This document shows, piece after piece, positions 31,476 to 41,706 of a DNA stretch of 64,000 bases. The stretch is from Chalara sp. BL73 (lineage: Eukaryota; Ascomycota; Leotiomycetes; Helotiales), in assembly GCA_918026815.1 (NCBI GenBank), contig CAKJVC010000027.1:124001-188000 (forward strand). The letters run 5' to 3'. Both the position numbers and the translations under genes were made by a program. How positions within the stretch are numbered: position 1 is the first letter of the stretch; the number at the start of each line of letters is the position of its first letter. Under the pieces are notes generated by a model, which saw only the letters and a program-made list of their open reading frames with translations, searched no databases and was not told the origin of the DNA.

Positions 31476-32650
31476 TGAGCGACGTCCCGAAAGCCCAGCT
31501 TGAGAGAGTCCTCGTCATTCGCGTTCAACCAGAAGATCGCGTATACTTCTCCTTGTGTCGTCTGGCATATGCGATCGCCAGCTGAGTTTTTCCATACCCC
31601 CAAGACCATGTGGGATGGTACAGGATCGACTACTGTGACCTTGAAGCAGCTCGTGCATCTTCGACAGCTCCTTCTCTCTAGCAACAAACTGTGTAGCTTC
31701 AGGAAATGACACGAGGTTGAGCCCGACGGCAAATTGTTCGAAATCGACCCCTGTGTGGGTTAGTTTCGCTGCTTCAGTTAGCACATCTATGTAAACAACT
31801 TACCCTTGTACAGCCTGTGTATCTCTTCCTCCAGCCGCTTGAATGCCTGGTCCCTCTCTCCCCGTAATTTGGCACCATAGACACATCGAAGATCCCGGTT
31901 AAGCAGTACACTTCATCCTCTTCAATGGTAGTATTGCGGCGCTCTGCCCAGGATCTCCGCTTTTTGATGCTGAAATTCGATAATGCATCGCCTCGGAGAG
32001 CTTTGTTTGCGATGCCGGTAATTTCGTGTATCTTAGACTCAAGCGACAACTTGCTCCCAAGTCGCTCACCCTGGGAGCTGAAGAAGTCAACCAGCCTTGG
32101 TGCGATGAGCTCCTGAAACGTTCAGCCTCGAGTGAACCATCGACTTTTCCTGAAGGCTTCCTCCCATGCCCTCTGGTCATCCGCCCTGGTGTCGGGCTTG
32201 GAGATATCCGAAAGGTAGACGTAGCAGCGCGCAGCGTTCTGATACCACCGAAACATGGAATTGATCGCCGCGCCAAGCTCGACCGCATTCTTCTTATCGA
32301 TGCAGCAGGTGTCCACCCAGAAGTATCCAAGTCCATCGGCTGCGGCCTGCGTCGCGCAGAACTGAATCTTCCTCCACCCAGCCTTGCTCACAGTCTTGCT
32401 CATGTCCGCGCCGACTTGGATATCCTAAAAGATGACCTCCTCTTTTCCCCAGGTATGAGAGAGTATTGCGTAGGCAGGGACATCGCCGCTGGTAGGTTCG
32501 CGAAAGACGATCTCGCCGTCAGGTTCGCGTGGCAAGAGGCGTATAAGAGACATGGGTGGAGGTTCGCGAGCGATCTCATGGCAAGCGCGACTCGTATCAC
32601 TCGTTCGGCATATTCGCGCAAGCACTGCGATTTAAATGTCGACAGGATGC
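31476..32650 (-). pseudogene. HET-domain / NB-ARC (NLR-like) gene, heavily mutated
   Basis: Related to fungal vegetative incompatibility NLRs. HET domain on the minus strand: SLIRLLPREPDGEIVFREPT, AYAILSHTWGKEEVIF (32425), DGLGYFWVDTCCIDKK, SMFRWYQNAARCYVYLSD, then LQELIAPRLVDFF and DEVYCLTGIFDVSMVP. An intron (about 31749-31806) leads to the NB-ARC start: LVSFPEATQFVAREKELSKM, HGLGGM, and FWLNANDEDSLKLGF. Breaks: TAG at 32427-32425 where EVTFQDI needs Gln; TGA at 32124-32122 where the conserved Trp of RWFTRGWTLQELIAP stands; a frameshift near 31868; a base lost inside the P-loop near 31595; another frameshift near 31550; truncation after FRDVAQ. The gene is dead but its order HET then NB-ARC is clear. 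Confidence 0.85.
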
Positions 32651-33489
32651 GAAGCAGACGTCGAAGAGCTGACAGTGAGAAGGATACGCAGTCGTGATCG
32701 TAGGAGCAGCCACTTGCATGGCGAAGGCAGACCGAACGCGAAGGGATACTTCCTTTTATTGGAAACCCTACACTACAGACTGGATTCTAGGACAAGTTGT
32801 CCATCGTTGTTGAGATGCTGGAGGCTATTTCAGATCTTACGTGTCTGGTAAAATTTTATGGGTTACATACACAAGAAGCTCTTTTAGGATGTGTGAAACG
32901 CCGTGGCGGTAATTGTGGGTCATGAAAGTCATCAGCCTTTCTTTCTTCTATTTTCTGCTTCACACCTCTTCCTTTATCCCAATTCACCATCAATTACTTT
33001 TGACTTTAGACGCTTCTATTATTTACGAAGTACAGATCCCTCTTTACGCACAAGTAATTGGCATGGCTGTTGTAATCATATCATCTGATAGCTCCTCACC
33101 AGGCTCTTCTACACCAGATTGGTCCGTAATATTCCCTTGCTCCCTTGGTTTCAGGATCTTGTCTCATTGCGAAGAGTTGTTTGACCACTTATCCTTCGCT
33201 TATGCTTTTTCAAATACAATTCTGCCTTTCCTATTCAAACTTTCTGCTTTTTAGTTCGTGCATACACTACGCTGATTGTCCTGTATCGCGCAATGGCTGT
33301 ACCTTCGCGCTTGCAAATTCCTATAATTTCATTTCTATTATTTGTATTTTCCACGATCACGATTTTGTTCGCGTTGCTATGTCTGTTGAAAAGATTTTAA
33401 GACCTGTGCTCCGTTCTTTTTCACCTGACGAAGAAATAAACTATTACATGTTCATTTTCTGATTACAGTATACTTTCCTTCCAGCATAA
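32651..33489. other. Intergenic; probable promoter region of the 33.49-kb gene
   Basis: No supported gene. Short open frames at 32903-33462 are T-rich and unrecognised. Pyrimidine-rich sequence just upstream of the ATG at 33490 suits a fungal promoter/5' UTR. Confidence 0.4.
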
Positions 33490-35174
33490 ATGCGACCACT
33501 AACAATGCTTAGGACTTCATCTAGAAATACACCGCTTTACGCCGATAGACAAGGAGATGAAGATATTATTCCCCAAATTACGAAGCCTAAACGCACTTTG
33601 TCAAGCTACGCTTTAGATGACTCATACGGCAAGGTGAAAGCCGAGCCCTCCATGAAGCGCTCTAAAAACCAAAATCTCAAAGGTGTTATCGTTGGAGTGT
33701 GGTCCGAGTCTAATCAGGTGATCCCTGAAGACAAGCATGTCGTTCATGGCTTCATTGACGTCCATGAGAGACTGCGGACCAGAATCTATGCAGAAAACAG
33801 AAAGGGAGAGCCCATCATGAGCAACATGCCATCTGGTGCGGGGGGCTGTTGGGTAACATTTGAAAGAATTCTTTTCGATGCGCATCTAATCACACTCAAT
33901 TCTGCTGAAGTGAAAGAATACGTCAAAATTAGATCACAGGATGCGCCTAATGAGACAGATGAGGAGAGAGATGAAGCCAGCCTGCGAGCTGTGAAGAAGG
34001 CAAAGGAAATAGTTGCTGCATATGAAACAGAGCCTAGAATCAAGCCTATCGTCAATCGACCAGCGATGCAGCCTACATCAAGGAGTGAACGCGATTCTCT
34101 TCCACCCCAGTCACTAAGCAGCAACTCAGGCTTTAGAGCCATTAATACGCCCTCAAAGGCTTCTCCATCGGATGATGCCACGCAAATAGGCGTATTGATT
34201 GGTTATTGGGCTGATTCGGACTCACCCCGTGATGAGGATAAGCATGCGGTTTATGGGGTCGTTAGTGGGATTGGCAGCTTCCGTGTCAAGGTCGTCAAGA
34301 GTACGAGAGATGGGCGTTATTTGGAGGGAAACATTCCTACTGGTCCTGGTAACATGTGGCTACACTTTGATAAAGTTGTCCGTAAGTTATTTCTGTTACA
34401 TCGTTATCAACGACAATCTACAGTTTATTATCATGCCGCAGCACACCTAAAGGACAAACCCCCAAATGAATCGTGGCCCAACTATCTTCTTCGTTAGCTC
34501 AAGGACTGATATTCTGAATAGTTGAGCCACAGCTAGCTAAGTTGAATCGGGCGGAGGTTAAAGAGTATGTCAGTATTCTTCAATTCGGCTCCGAAAAGAA
34601 GGGAAGAAAGATCAGTGAAGCGGAAGCCATCAAAGAAGCTCAAAGGAATGTTGCTGCGTCATTAAAAACTGCCTCTACTTCGATCAACTCTCCAGCTGGA
34701 CGTCGCAGTAATGGAGTTGTATCTGGTTTGGGAGATTCACTTCGGCACAGTACCAGATCTGAGCAGAGAACGTCGGCCAAGAAACATACGCAGCAAGAAG
34801 AGCTTACAGCAACGATGGAAAAGAGTCGACGAGAAAGAACTGAGGCCAGAGCCCGAAAGGCTGAGAAAAGTAGAAGAGAAGCGGCAACCGCCGTTGAAGA
34901 GGCTGCTCAAGCTGAGCTCAAGAACAATCTCAAGAAGCTTAATAGGGTCTGGATAGCTCGGCAGCAACAAACCGGTACTGCTTCGAATGCTAGTACTACT
35001 CCTCCTACACATGGAATAACTCCCAGCGAGGAAGTCAAATATCATAACGGTATCAACTATGTGAGAAAACAAGCTGGCCCATTTCAAGGCAAGCTGGTGA
35101 GTGATGCTCAGATCTTATGTATTGACGGAGAAGATTATGTAGAATATAGGGTCTTGACTAAGCCGTCTTTCTGA
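33490..35174 (+). CDS. Unnamed gene with a duplicated module of about 90 residues
   Basis: Exons 33490-34381 and 34522-35174 joined by a 140-base GTAAGT...TAG intron; about 514 residues, no break. Two related modules: GVIVGVWSESNQVIPEDKHV to SAEVKEYVKIRS (about residues 59-155) and GVLIGYWADSDSPRDEDKHA to RAEVKEYVSILQ (about 236-325). Each has a G-x-W start, DKHxVxG core, a G-x-W-(V/L)-x-F turn and a conserved EVKEYV end. The second module is completed only by splicing. The intermodule linker is Ser-rich; the C-terminal part has a long charged helix (about 395-460, rich in KSRRER-type residues) that could be a coiled coil, and a final small domain. ATG at 33490 or 33505 may start it. I do not recognise a named family. 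It lies between two broken HET-type genes and its stop overlaps the tail of the downstream convergent HET gene by 40 bases. Confidence 0.8.
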
Positions 35175-36370
35175 ATCGAACAAGGGGATGTCTTCTTATT
35201 TTGTACACGTATAACCACCCGAGGATTGCGGGGATGTATAGTAGTTACGAGCTGGGTTGTAAAGAGATAATAGAAAGTTCCCAGAATCAAAAAGGCACTA
35301 TACACCTTTCCTAAAGTGAATGTTTGGTTCGATATACTTCCATAATTTTCGAACTTGGAGATAATTGGAAAGCTTGCTTTCTTACTAAGCTTGTCATTAC
35401 CGCTCTTATAGAACTTCCTTTCCTCGTTGATGGTTGAAATGTTCTCAAGTGTCACAATGAATGCCAAAGGGAAGTTCACCCGCGACATAAATTTCAGAGT
35501 TTGTATCACGTCGTCCCAATCATACTGGGAAGAGCCCCAGAAAATGGTTGCCTTTGAGGATACTGCTACTTCTTGAACAACCCAAGCTCGCTGAAACCAG
35601 GGCATCCGGAGCATTCCTACCAGTTCGAGATAATTCAGTAGAGAATGGGGATAAGGTGCGGTAATCTTTCTCATTAGCATCCCAGAGCCGTATTCGAGGG
35701 CTGTTAAGAAGGCTCACTCGTCGCCTGAGCACCGACAACCAGAACTTGATAGATAATAACGCAAACGCTGACATCTTTTGTTGTTGCTTGTCATTGGTAT
35801 CGCCCAGCCAGACCAGTGTCCGTTGCGCGTTCGCGAACATCGTCCTCATAAGCTGGACTTGGCTCTCCTTTTCCGCTATGTCAGATTGATTGATACAGAT
35901 TGCATCTGCCCAAAGTATCCTTGGTTTATCGGGATACCGTATATTTCTAAGAGCGACTTCTAGTTTCCGAGGCACGAGTAACAACTGCTCATTACACATG
36001 ATGTAACGGACATCCAACGGATCACCCCAGCAGTAGGAAACGGACTCATAGGTTATACCCGCGGATAAGGGTATCTCTCTCAAGATAACTTCCACGGAGC
36101 TGGAATCGCGTTCAGGGAGGAGCTCAAGAAGACGAACGTGGGGTTGCGTCGCGGACGGTGGTAAGCACGTGTACCGAAAAGCAGATGTGGCTCGAGGCAG
36201 AGATGTGGGGGACTCAGGCTCTTCTATTGCCCTTTGGGCTTGATAGCCCTGAGAAGAAACATATTGCCGCGAACGTGCTCTCGATCTGCGCTGAATATAC
36301 TTGGTACAGTGCCCAAACCACGGGTATTTAGGCTGTCGAACAACATTCAGATCTGTGACCCGTAACCTGG
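35135..36370 (-). pseudogene. HET-domain protein gene with a frameshift
   Basis: HET proteins trigger cell death on fusion with incompatible strains (family knowledge). Minus-strand frame from about 36370: VRLLELLPERDSSSVEVILR, ITYESVSYCWGD, LEVALRNIR, PRILWADAICINQSDIAEKE, NAQRTLVWLGDTND. Near 35610-35640 the frame shifts: one frame ends in unrelated residues at 35520 while the other carries MLRMPWFQRAWVVQEVAVSS and KATIFWGSSQYDWDDV. The latter three blocks are standard HET motifs, so they belong together. After about residue 400 the frame runs to 35135 without a recognised domain. The start is unclear: a stretch upstream of 36095 is open to 36370, and the motif-bearing part begins at 36130. 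Confidence 0.78.
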
Positions 36371-36486
36371 ATCAAAAAAAAAAATTGTTGCATTGTAGTT
36401 TAGCATTTCTGGATAAGTTCGATATTTTGGAGAAAAAAAAAAATTAACGTAAAAGTTTAACAGTAAAAATAAAAAAAAGTAACTTA
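36371..36486. other. A-rich spacer with homopolymer runs
   Basis: Several A-runs of 8-11 bases. The pogo fragment begins abruptly after it. Confidence 0.5.
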
Positions 36487-37329
36487 CCCAGAAGAAGGTC
36501 TTTCGAATGTCCGCTGCGCATGGCTTCCTAAGAACACTACATCAGAATGGCAGCCAATGGATCAGGGTATAATTGCAAGTTTCAAGTGCAAGTATCGTCG
36601 GTTCTGGATTGATTATATGCTACGCCAAATCGAGGCTGGAAAGAACCCTCACAAGACAGTTACTCTTCTTAAAGCGATACAATGGATACGTGCTTCTTGG
36701 GCGAATATTACAGATACTACAGTTCAGAGATATTGGTGCAAGTCTACAATAATTAAGAAGCTTGTAGAGGAAGCTATTACAGACAAAAATCTAGCACAGG
36801 AACAAGTTGAACGAATCGAATTACAAGTACAAGTCGAAGCTCTTCTTGATATCGAACCTCTTTCAGTTGCCGAATTTATTGAACCTGTGAGCGAGCGAAT
36901 CAATGATGAAGATGGAGATATATTTGAGTCAGTGGTATACCGATACGCAGCAAATCTTGAGGGACAAGAGTCTGAAGAGAGTGATGGGGAGGAGTTACCT
37001 AAGGTCTCTATAACTGAAGCTTTGAAGCACTTGGAAGGTGTTAGACTATGGCAGTTACAGCAAGAGGACATTGTAAATCAAGATCTACAGGCTATTGATC
37101 GTATTGAGAGAGGGATAAGACTCAAGAAGGTTAATTCAATGGTACAACCATCAATTACGAGCTTCTTTCAACATAGGGATTAGTCTAGAATAGAGAATCT
37201 ACATTTATTTCTACCTCTTAAGCCGTTTTTCGAATTTTTTGATTAAGGGACCTCGATATAAGAATACCTCTTCTATAAGAATATAATTCGTGGCCCCAAG
37301 CGTATTCTTATATAGAGGTTTAACTGTAG
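36487..37329 (+). mobile_element. 5'-truncated pogo/Tigger-like element with its 3' TIR
   Basis: Contains the C-terminal third of a transposase and, at 37250-37329, terminal repeats: TATAAGAATACCTCT, TATAAGAATATAATT and ATTCTTATATAGAGG, ending TTTAACTG followed by TA. The inverted end would read CAGTTAAACCTCTATATAAG, a pogo-like CAGT terminus with a TA target. The 5' TIR and most of the gene are missing. Confidence 0.75.
36490..37183 (+). pseudogene. C-terminal part of a pogo/Tigger (CENP-B-like DDE) transposase
   Basis: Opens in NVRCAWLPKNTTSEWQPMDQ, then GIIASFKCKYRRFWIDYML, the family's third catalytic aspartate (QPMDQG) and following helix. Downstream VTLLKAIQWIRASWANITDT and TVQRYWCKSTI are the usual helical region, and the protein ends QPSITSFFQHRD. 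The first two catalytic acids and DNA-binding domains are absent. It differs from the Fot1 transposase at 14.4-16.1 kb, so this is a separate family. The remaining frame is unbroken. Confidence 0.85.
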
Positions 37330-37802
37330 AGGTCATGCCCAATTTTTGTAGCATGTCGTATTGCTGAAGTGCTGAAGGTGCATATAAAAATTCTCAAATA
37401 TATCAAAATAAAATGACAAAATAATGAGTGACAAGAGGAAAGGAATTGACAACAGCTGTTTGAGAGACACCATATCCAAAACTTGAGAATTGGAAATTAT
37501 ATATTCTAAATGAAAACTTTTGTGTTTTCGAACCTATAGTCCTAGTGCGCATTTTTTGAGACGATTGTATAAGTATAAGCCAGGTTGCGCCTCTGGGCCA
37601 CTTTGCAACCCCTATTGTTTTACTTTTACAAACAGACTTGGCATACAGGCTTCTTCGACCTGGTAACACTTATGGCCAATATCGCCATTATTGTCCGCTC
37701 CACCTCAATGTTAGCCACCAAAGTATAATTCCCAACTGGCTATATATCTAAGATACGTTACTTCCAGAAGCGCATGGTATAAAGCTCAACCTCGTGGAAG
37801 TA
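37330..37802. other. Intergenic between pogo remnant and two-exon gene
   Basis: No gene supported; AT-rich at 37370-37560. Confidence 0.4.
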
Positions 37803-38576
37803 TCAACACCAGCCAGCAATACCGAAAAGCGATGGGTATCCCTTTGCTCCATTCCTCGGCTCAACTGGCCATAGTTCAGCCTGCGATTTCCCTGCCTTTC
37901 CTGGTACGGTTGGTCGAGGCGTCGTTTGTTCCCCCAAGAGAAGTGCCGCTGTGGCTTCCCAAGCCGGAGATGAGTAGCCTTTTGTTTGTAGGAGGGTAGG
38001 GAAAGGAATGGTATGATAGCTTTCCAGAGGACTGCAACAGATTACGATGATGCATGGCTTGTTGTCGCTAACAGCAAAAGCTATGTCTGCAAATTCAAGC
38101 TGGATTTGTTGCCCTGGTCGAATGTCGAAACATAATATTATGACCTGGGCTCTCTTTACGAAGGCAAAGTGAGTGGATGTAATGCCATTTCTACATGGTT
38201 GTGGTAAGTAACTATTAACCAGACATAGAGAGGGTTACACTTCGGACCTTTGTGTATAGGGAACGTGTCGAATCCTAGGATGCCTCTTTGCTAGCGATCG
38301 ACCAAGAGGCTCAAATGGATCACTTAAATCTGTTGGATCCTGGCTAATTGGGACCACAACTGGTGTTAGAAGCAGTACGATATCCGTCCTTTGGATATTT
38401 TTCAACATGGAAAGCTGATTGGTTGAGTCTCGGACTACTACAGCTAACCTGTCCTGGCTGCTCAAGTTCGAAGGTCCAGCAAGCGAAAGAGTATTTTCTT
38501 TCCGATCAACCCTGACATAAGTAAAAAACCGACCATTTGAAAGAAGATTGGGTTTAAGGTTAACCTTACATTCCAT
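37803..38576 (-). CDS. Unrecognised two-exon gene
   Basis: Exon 1 (38576-38239) ends IRHVPYTQRSEV, and exon 2 (38190-37803) continues NGITSTHFAFVKRAQVIILC. The 48-base intron 38191-38238 (GTAACC...TAG) restores frame, and exon 2 is then open for 128 codons to TGA. The product from the first ATG is about 241 residues. The centre has alternating hydrophobic strands (AVVVRD; TDIVLLLTPVVVPIS; AQVIILCFDIRPG; FADIAFAVSDNKPCIIVICC), suggesting an alpha/beta fold. The open frame extends about 75 bases upstream of the ATG (to a stop near 38655), so an earlier exon is possible. No membrane segment or signal peptide. I do not recognise the family. Confidence 0.6.
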
Positions 38577-38599
38577 CTTGATCTTCGTCTGCGGCAGTC

Positions 38600-39387
38600 G
38601 ACTCTCGTGGAGGTTGAGAAGACATGTCTGATCCAGACTGCCTGGAAAGTGCTACCTAAGTCGTGTCAACGAGGCTGCTTGGAACTTTTTAGCGCTATCT
38701 ACTGGGACCTTACACCCATTACCTAAAAAAACAAAGGACCTAGATTTTGGCCACGTTCAAAATCTCGTAAGCTATTAATTCGATGAGGTGCACCTGCTTG
38801 GGATGTATTTCCGGCGCAAATCTGTGTGTAAGGAGAGAAGAGTAGTTGCAAGAGAGGGAATTTCACGACCTGTGTGACCACACCGGGTTACACGGCTAAA
38901 AAGATTGCAGTCATGCGATTGAAAAGCGCGACTAGGGTGTGTCCAACCTTCGGCGGAACGCGAATGCCGTTCGTCGCGGGGAAGTGGAACTCGGCCGTGC
39001 CAATGATTGAAGAAATGGATGTTCCACCATAGTAGGCAGTGACAGACCTTTCAGGATAATCATATGGAACTGATGACTGGAAAGCATAATTGCATTTTTA
39101 AGTTGGATGCAGGCATGGATACGTGCGGTAGCTTGCGTGGTTAAGACGAAGCATGCAGAACAAGCACTTTGCCAATGTTCTCGTTAGAGTTTTCGCTCAC
39201 ACTGCCTACTTACTGACTGAGTGCAGATGACGTGTCTGCGATGCCAACAAGTGTTCGCATCTGCTCCTCCAACGTATCTTCGGGAAAATGGCCACCTAAG
39301 CTGATCCTGCGCAAGGGCAAAGGGCTGAGCTACGCGAATACAGTTGGTGCGATTTTCACTGTGAAGATGCGATATTACTTTAGCATT
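38600..39387. other. No gene recognised
   Basis: Mixed sequence with short frames only. It could contain the promoter or an upstream exon of the 37.8-38.6 kb gene, but nothing specific is visible. Confidence 0.4.
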
Positions 39388-39845
39388 TTACACACGGTTT
39401 CGCAAGTTCCAGAGCCTATGCCCATGCTTTTTGGCATCGTTTTTGGGTTCGATGATTTGCCTCTTTAGCGCTTCAAGTGCCTGTAGAGGTGGCGTTCCCA
39501 AGACCATAGCTGTGGAAGACTTTCTACTAATGGGGTTTTCGGGTCCTTGGTAGAGCCGAGAATACACAGGTACCGTGCACTTTGTTTTGGTGGGTCTTAC
39601 CTCGTACATGCCCAAATATTTCAACAGCCACACCGTCTCCATATAAAATTGCTTGGCAATGCTGCTTTTGGAAAATTTTGCTTCCGTTCGCTGGAATTAA
39701 AACATCATTTAGTTGATTCCTTGGAATATAGTCTAAAAGCGGCGTTCCAAATGTCTTACGGCCATTGGCTGTACCTGTTGTGGAGACATCTTCACACTAG
39801 GTGCACGGCCTCAATTTTGTTGGAATATTCGGGCATGTACGAGTA
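39388..39845 (-). pseudogene. Unidentified coding remnant with a LLKYLGMYEV motif
   Basis: Minus-strand open frame of 84 codons: METVWLLKYLGMYEV, YSRLYQGPENPIS, PLQALEALKRQI. It looks protein-coding (biased composition, no low complexity) but matches nothing I know. A nearly identical 31-base stretch around the KYLG motif occurs at 55860-55890 in the same strand orientation, and a shorter inverted relative at 39818-39844. Probably a decayed, repeated gene. Confidence 0.35.
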
Positions 39846-40620
39846 GAAGAAGTGTGTGGCAGGATCAGAAGGGACACAACCAATGACAGAAACTGAGGAC
39901 CATAAATCAGACTTCCCGCTTCGCATGCATCACTAGCGCCTTAGATCATCGGTGAGATCGGCATGATCTGCTGTCAAAGGAGCTGTAGCGCAGTAGCTCT
40001 ACAAGTTTGAGTTGCCGTGCCGCAATATTTGTGCAGTATGTGTCAAGCGAGCTTTCAAAGCTTGATACCCCATTATACCGCAAAGGTGTATCGCTGTGTC
40101 TAGCCCAGCAAAACTAGAGTGTAATCCTACGTGGGACTGATTCTAACGAACTCGGCATCTAGTAGCAGATCGGAGCGATCGTATCCTGCGAAGCCCTGAT
40201 TCAGAGCACACATGCCTTCGTCAAGACTATTAGCAAATAGCTGCCCAGGGATAAGAAATTATGGTTTAGAGCCTACGAAGCGCAAAGAATTTACTAACCG
40301 GGATCGGGTCCGCTTGGCGCGGATGCTAAAGCCGCCTCATCCCACTGCACTACAAGTCATTCAGTTTCCTTGATTACATGGATGAGAATAGTGGCATGTA
40401 CATAGTATGTGGAGAGAATAAAGACCATCAGAGGTCTGAGGAGAGGTCAGATTTTGGAGGGGTCAGATTTTGGCGGGGTCAGATTTTGAAGGATCAGATT
40501 TTTGAAGGGGTCTGAAGTTGGCCCGGCCACAAGAGTCTGCGCAAGAATTCCCCTTGGGTAGTTTGACTCTGGATGAAGGAAAAAACTGTACTATTCCGGC
40601 AAAATAACTTTGGCCAAACA
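39846..40620. other. Degenerate non-coding stretch
   Basis: No gene. Includes the minisatellite at 40444-40512. Confidence 0.4.
40444..40512. repeat. Short minisatellite, GGTCAGATTTTG unit
   Basis: Four to five imperfect copies of GGTCAGATTTTGG-type units, 14-16 bases apart. Confidence 0.7.
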
Positions 40621-40769
40621 GGTGATACAGTAAAGTGGATACGGTGACGGCTGGTTTCTACCTACCTCCGAAAGTGGCGACACCTTGCATGTGGAGTAAC
40701 ATCGCGACCTTCATTTTCCAGTCTTGCCGCCGCCATTGCCGCCTTTCGGGCAGATCGGAAGAGAAAGCC

Positions 40770-40905
40770 GCAAAAGAAGATCCAGAGATAGATCAGCTAG
40801 ATGTTGATACGGCATTCTTGAATCCCTCACTGAAAGAGGAGATCTACATGGAGATACCTGAGTTTTTCTCTCTTCTTTACCCTAATATCAACTTGAAGGG
40901 GAAGT
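40770..40905 (+). pseudogene. Copia-type reverse transcriptase fragment
   Basis: EDPEIDQLDVDTAFLNPSLK followed by EEIYMEIPEFFSLL and YPNINLKGKCL is the first conserved block of Ty1/Copia reverse transcriptase. The remaining element is absent; the frame is cut by the pogo-type TIR that starts at about 40906. Upstream (40635-40770) traces of the preceding RT region appear in another frame. Confidence 0.75.
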
Positions 40906-41480
40906 GCTTACTAAGTCCCCCCCCCGGAAGTCGGCACCCCTGTAGTCGGCACCTCACTTAATTCTTACCCACCCCCTTTGGCCATGAATAACCTTTTTAT
41001 TCTCTTATAGTTATATGAGATTGTGGGTTCACTCTAATACGGGGCACCACCACGTCCTGACGTGAGTGCCTATTGTATTCTTGAGTGATTCGATTGATTG
41101 AGAGTTGCGTTCTAACTACGGTTAAACTACGAGTATATATAACCCCGTTCCGGGTCACGTGAACGACACCCTTCGTTCAAGCGCGTGATCACATGACCTC
41201 TCTAGTTAATTGTACTAACAGAGATAATGTAGAGCTAAGTTCTATAGCTATATCTGATCCTTCATCCTCAATTTGGCGATCTCCAGCTGCCGTTTGCGCT
41301 GGATATCTATAAACCTAGAATTAGGACTAGCCACCACTTTCCTACGTTTTCTAGGTTGCAATTGGACTACACGTTGCTCTAATTGCTTAATTTTCCTTTC
41401 TTGCTCTGCAATTACCCATTCCTTTTGCTCAATGCCCTTAGATATCTTCCTAAAAAGTACTCTCGTCGTTGGCGCAGAAG
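40906..41480 (-). mobile_element. Truncated Fot1/pogo element, second family member
   Basis: A C-run plus GGAAGTCGGCACC end with a repeated AGTCGGCACC motif (40914-40961) resembles a Fot1 TIR. At 41265-41480 the minus strand encodes VLFRKISKGIEQKEWVI, KQLEQRVVQLQPRKRRKVV and ASPNSRFIDIQRKRQLEIAK. This parallels the Fot1 C-terminus at 14.5-14.7 kb (LFRKIVKGFDAKDYALGQSE; LETRLEQLAPRKRRKV). The upstream gene and other TIR are missing. Confidence 0.7.
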
Positions 41481-41706
41481 TGCTCAGTGTATTAAATAGT
41501 ATTATACGGCCCGTATACGGGTTAATTTTGGTAACCAGTGCGTATACGATACGGGTTTAACTTAATACGCACTGACACCGGTTAATACGACACGGAGTCA
41601 GTATATTGGCCGTATACGGGTCGTATTAAACACGTGATTAGTCAAAATGCTTTGAAGTCGAATAACTCAATAAAAATGAGCGTAAATACATAACACCAAC
41701 CTCAAA

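Noticed and set aside
40625..40650. Second copy of the MITE end (ACAGTAAAGTG)
   Set aside because: Similarity stops after about 11 bases and no inverted partner or TA pair is present.
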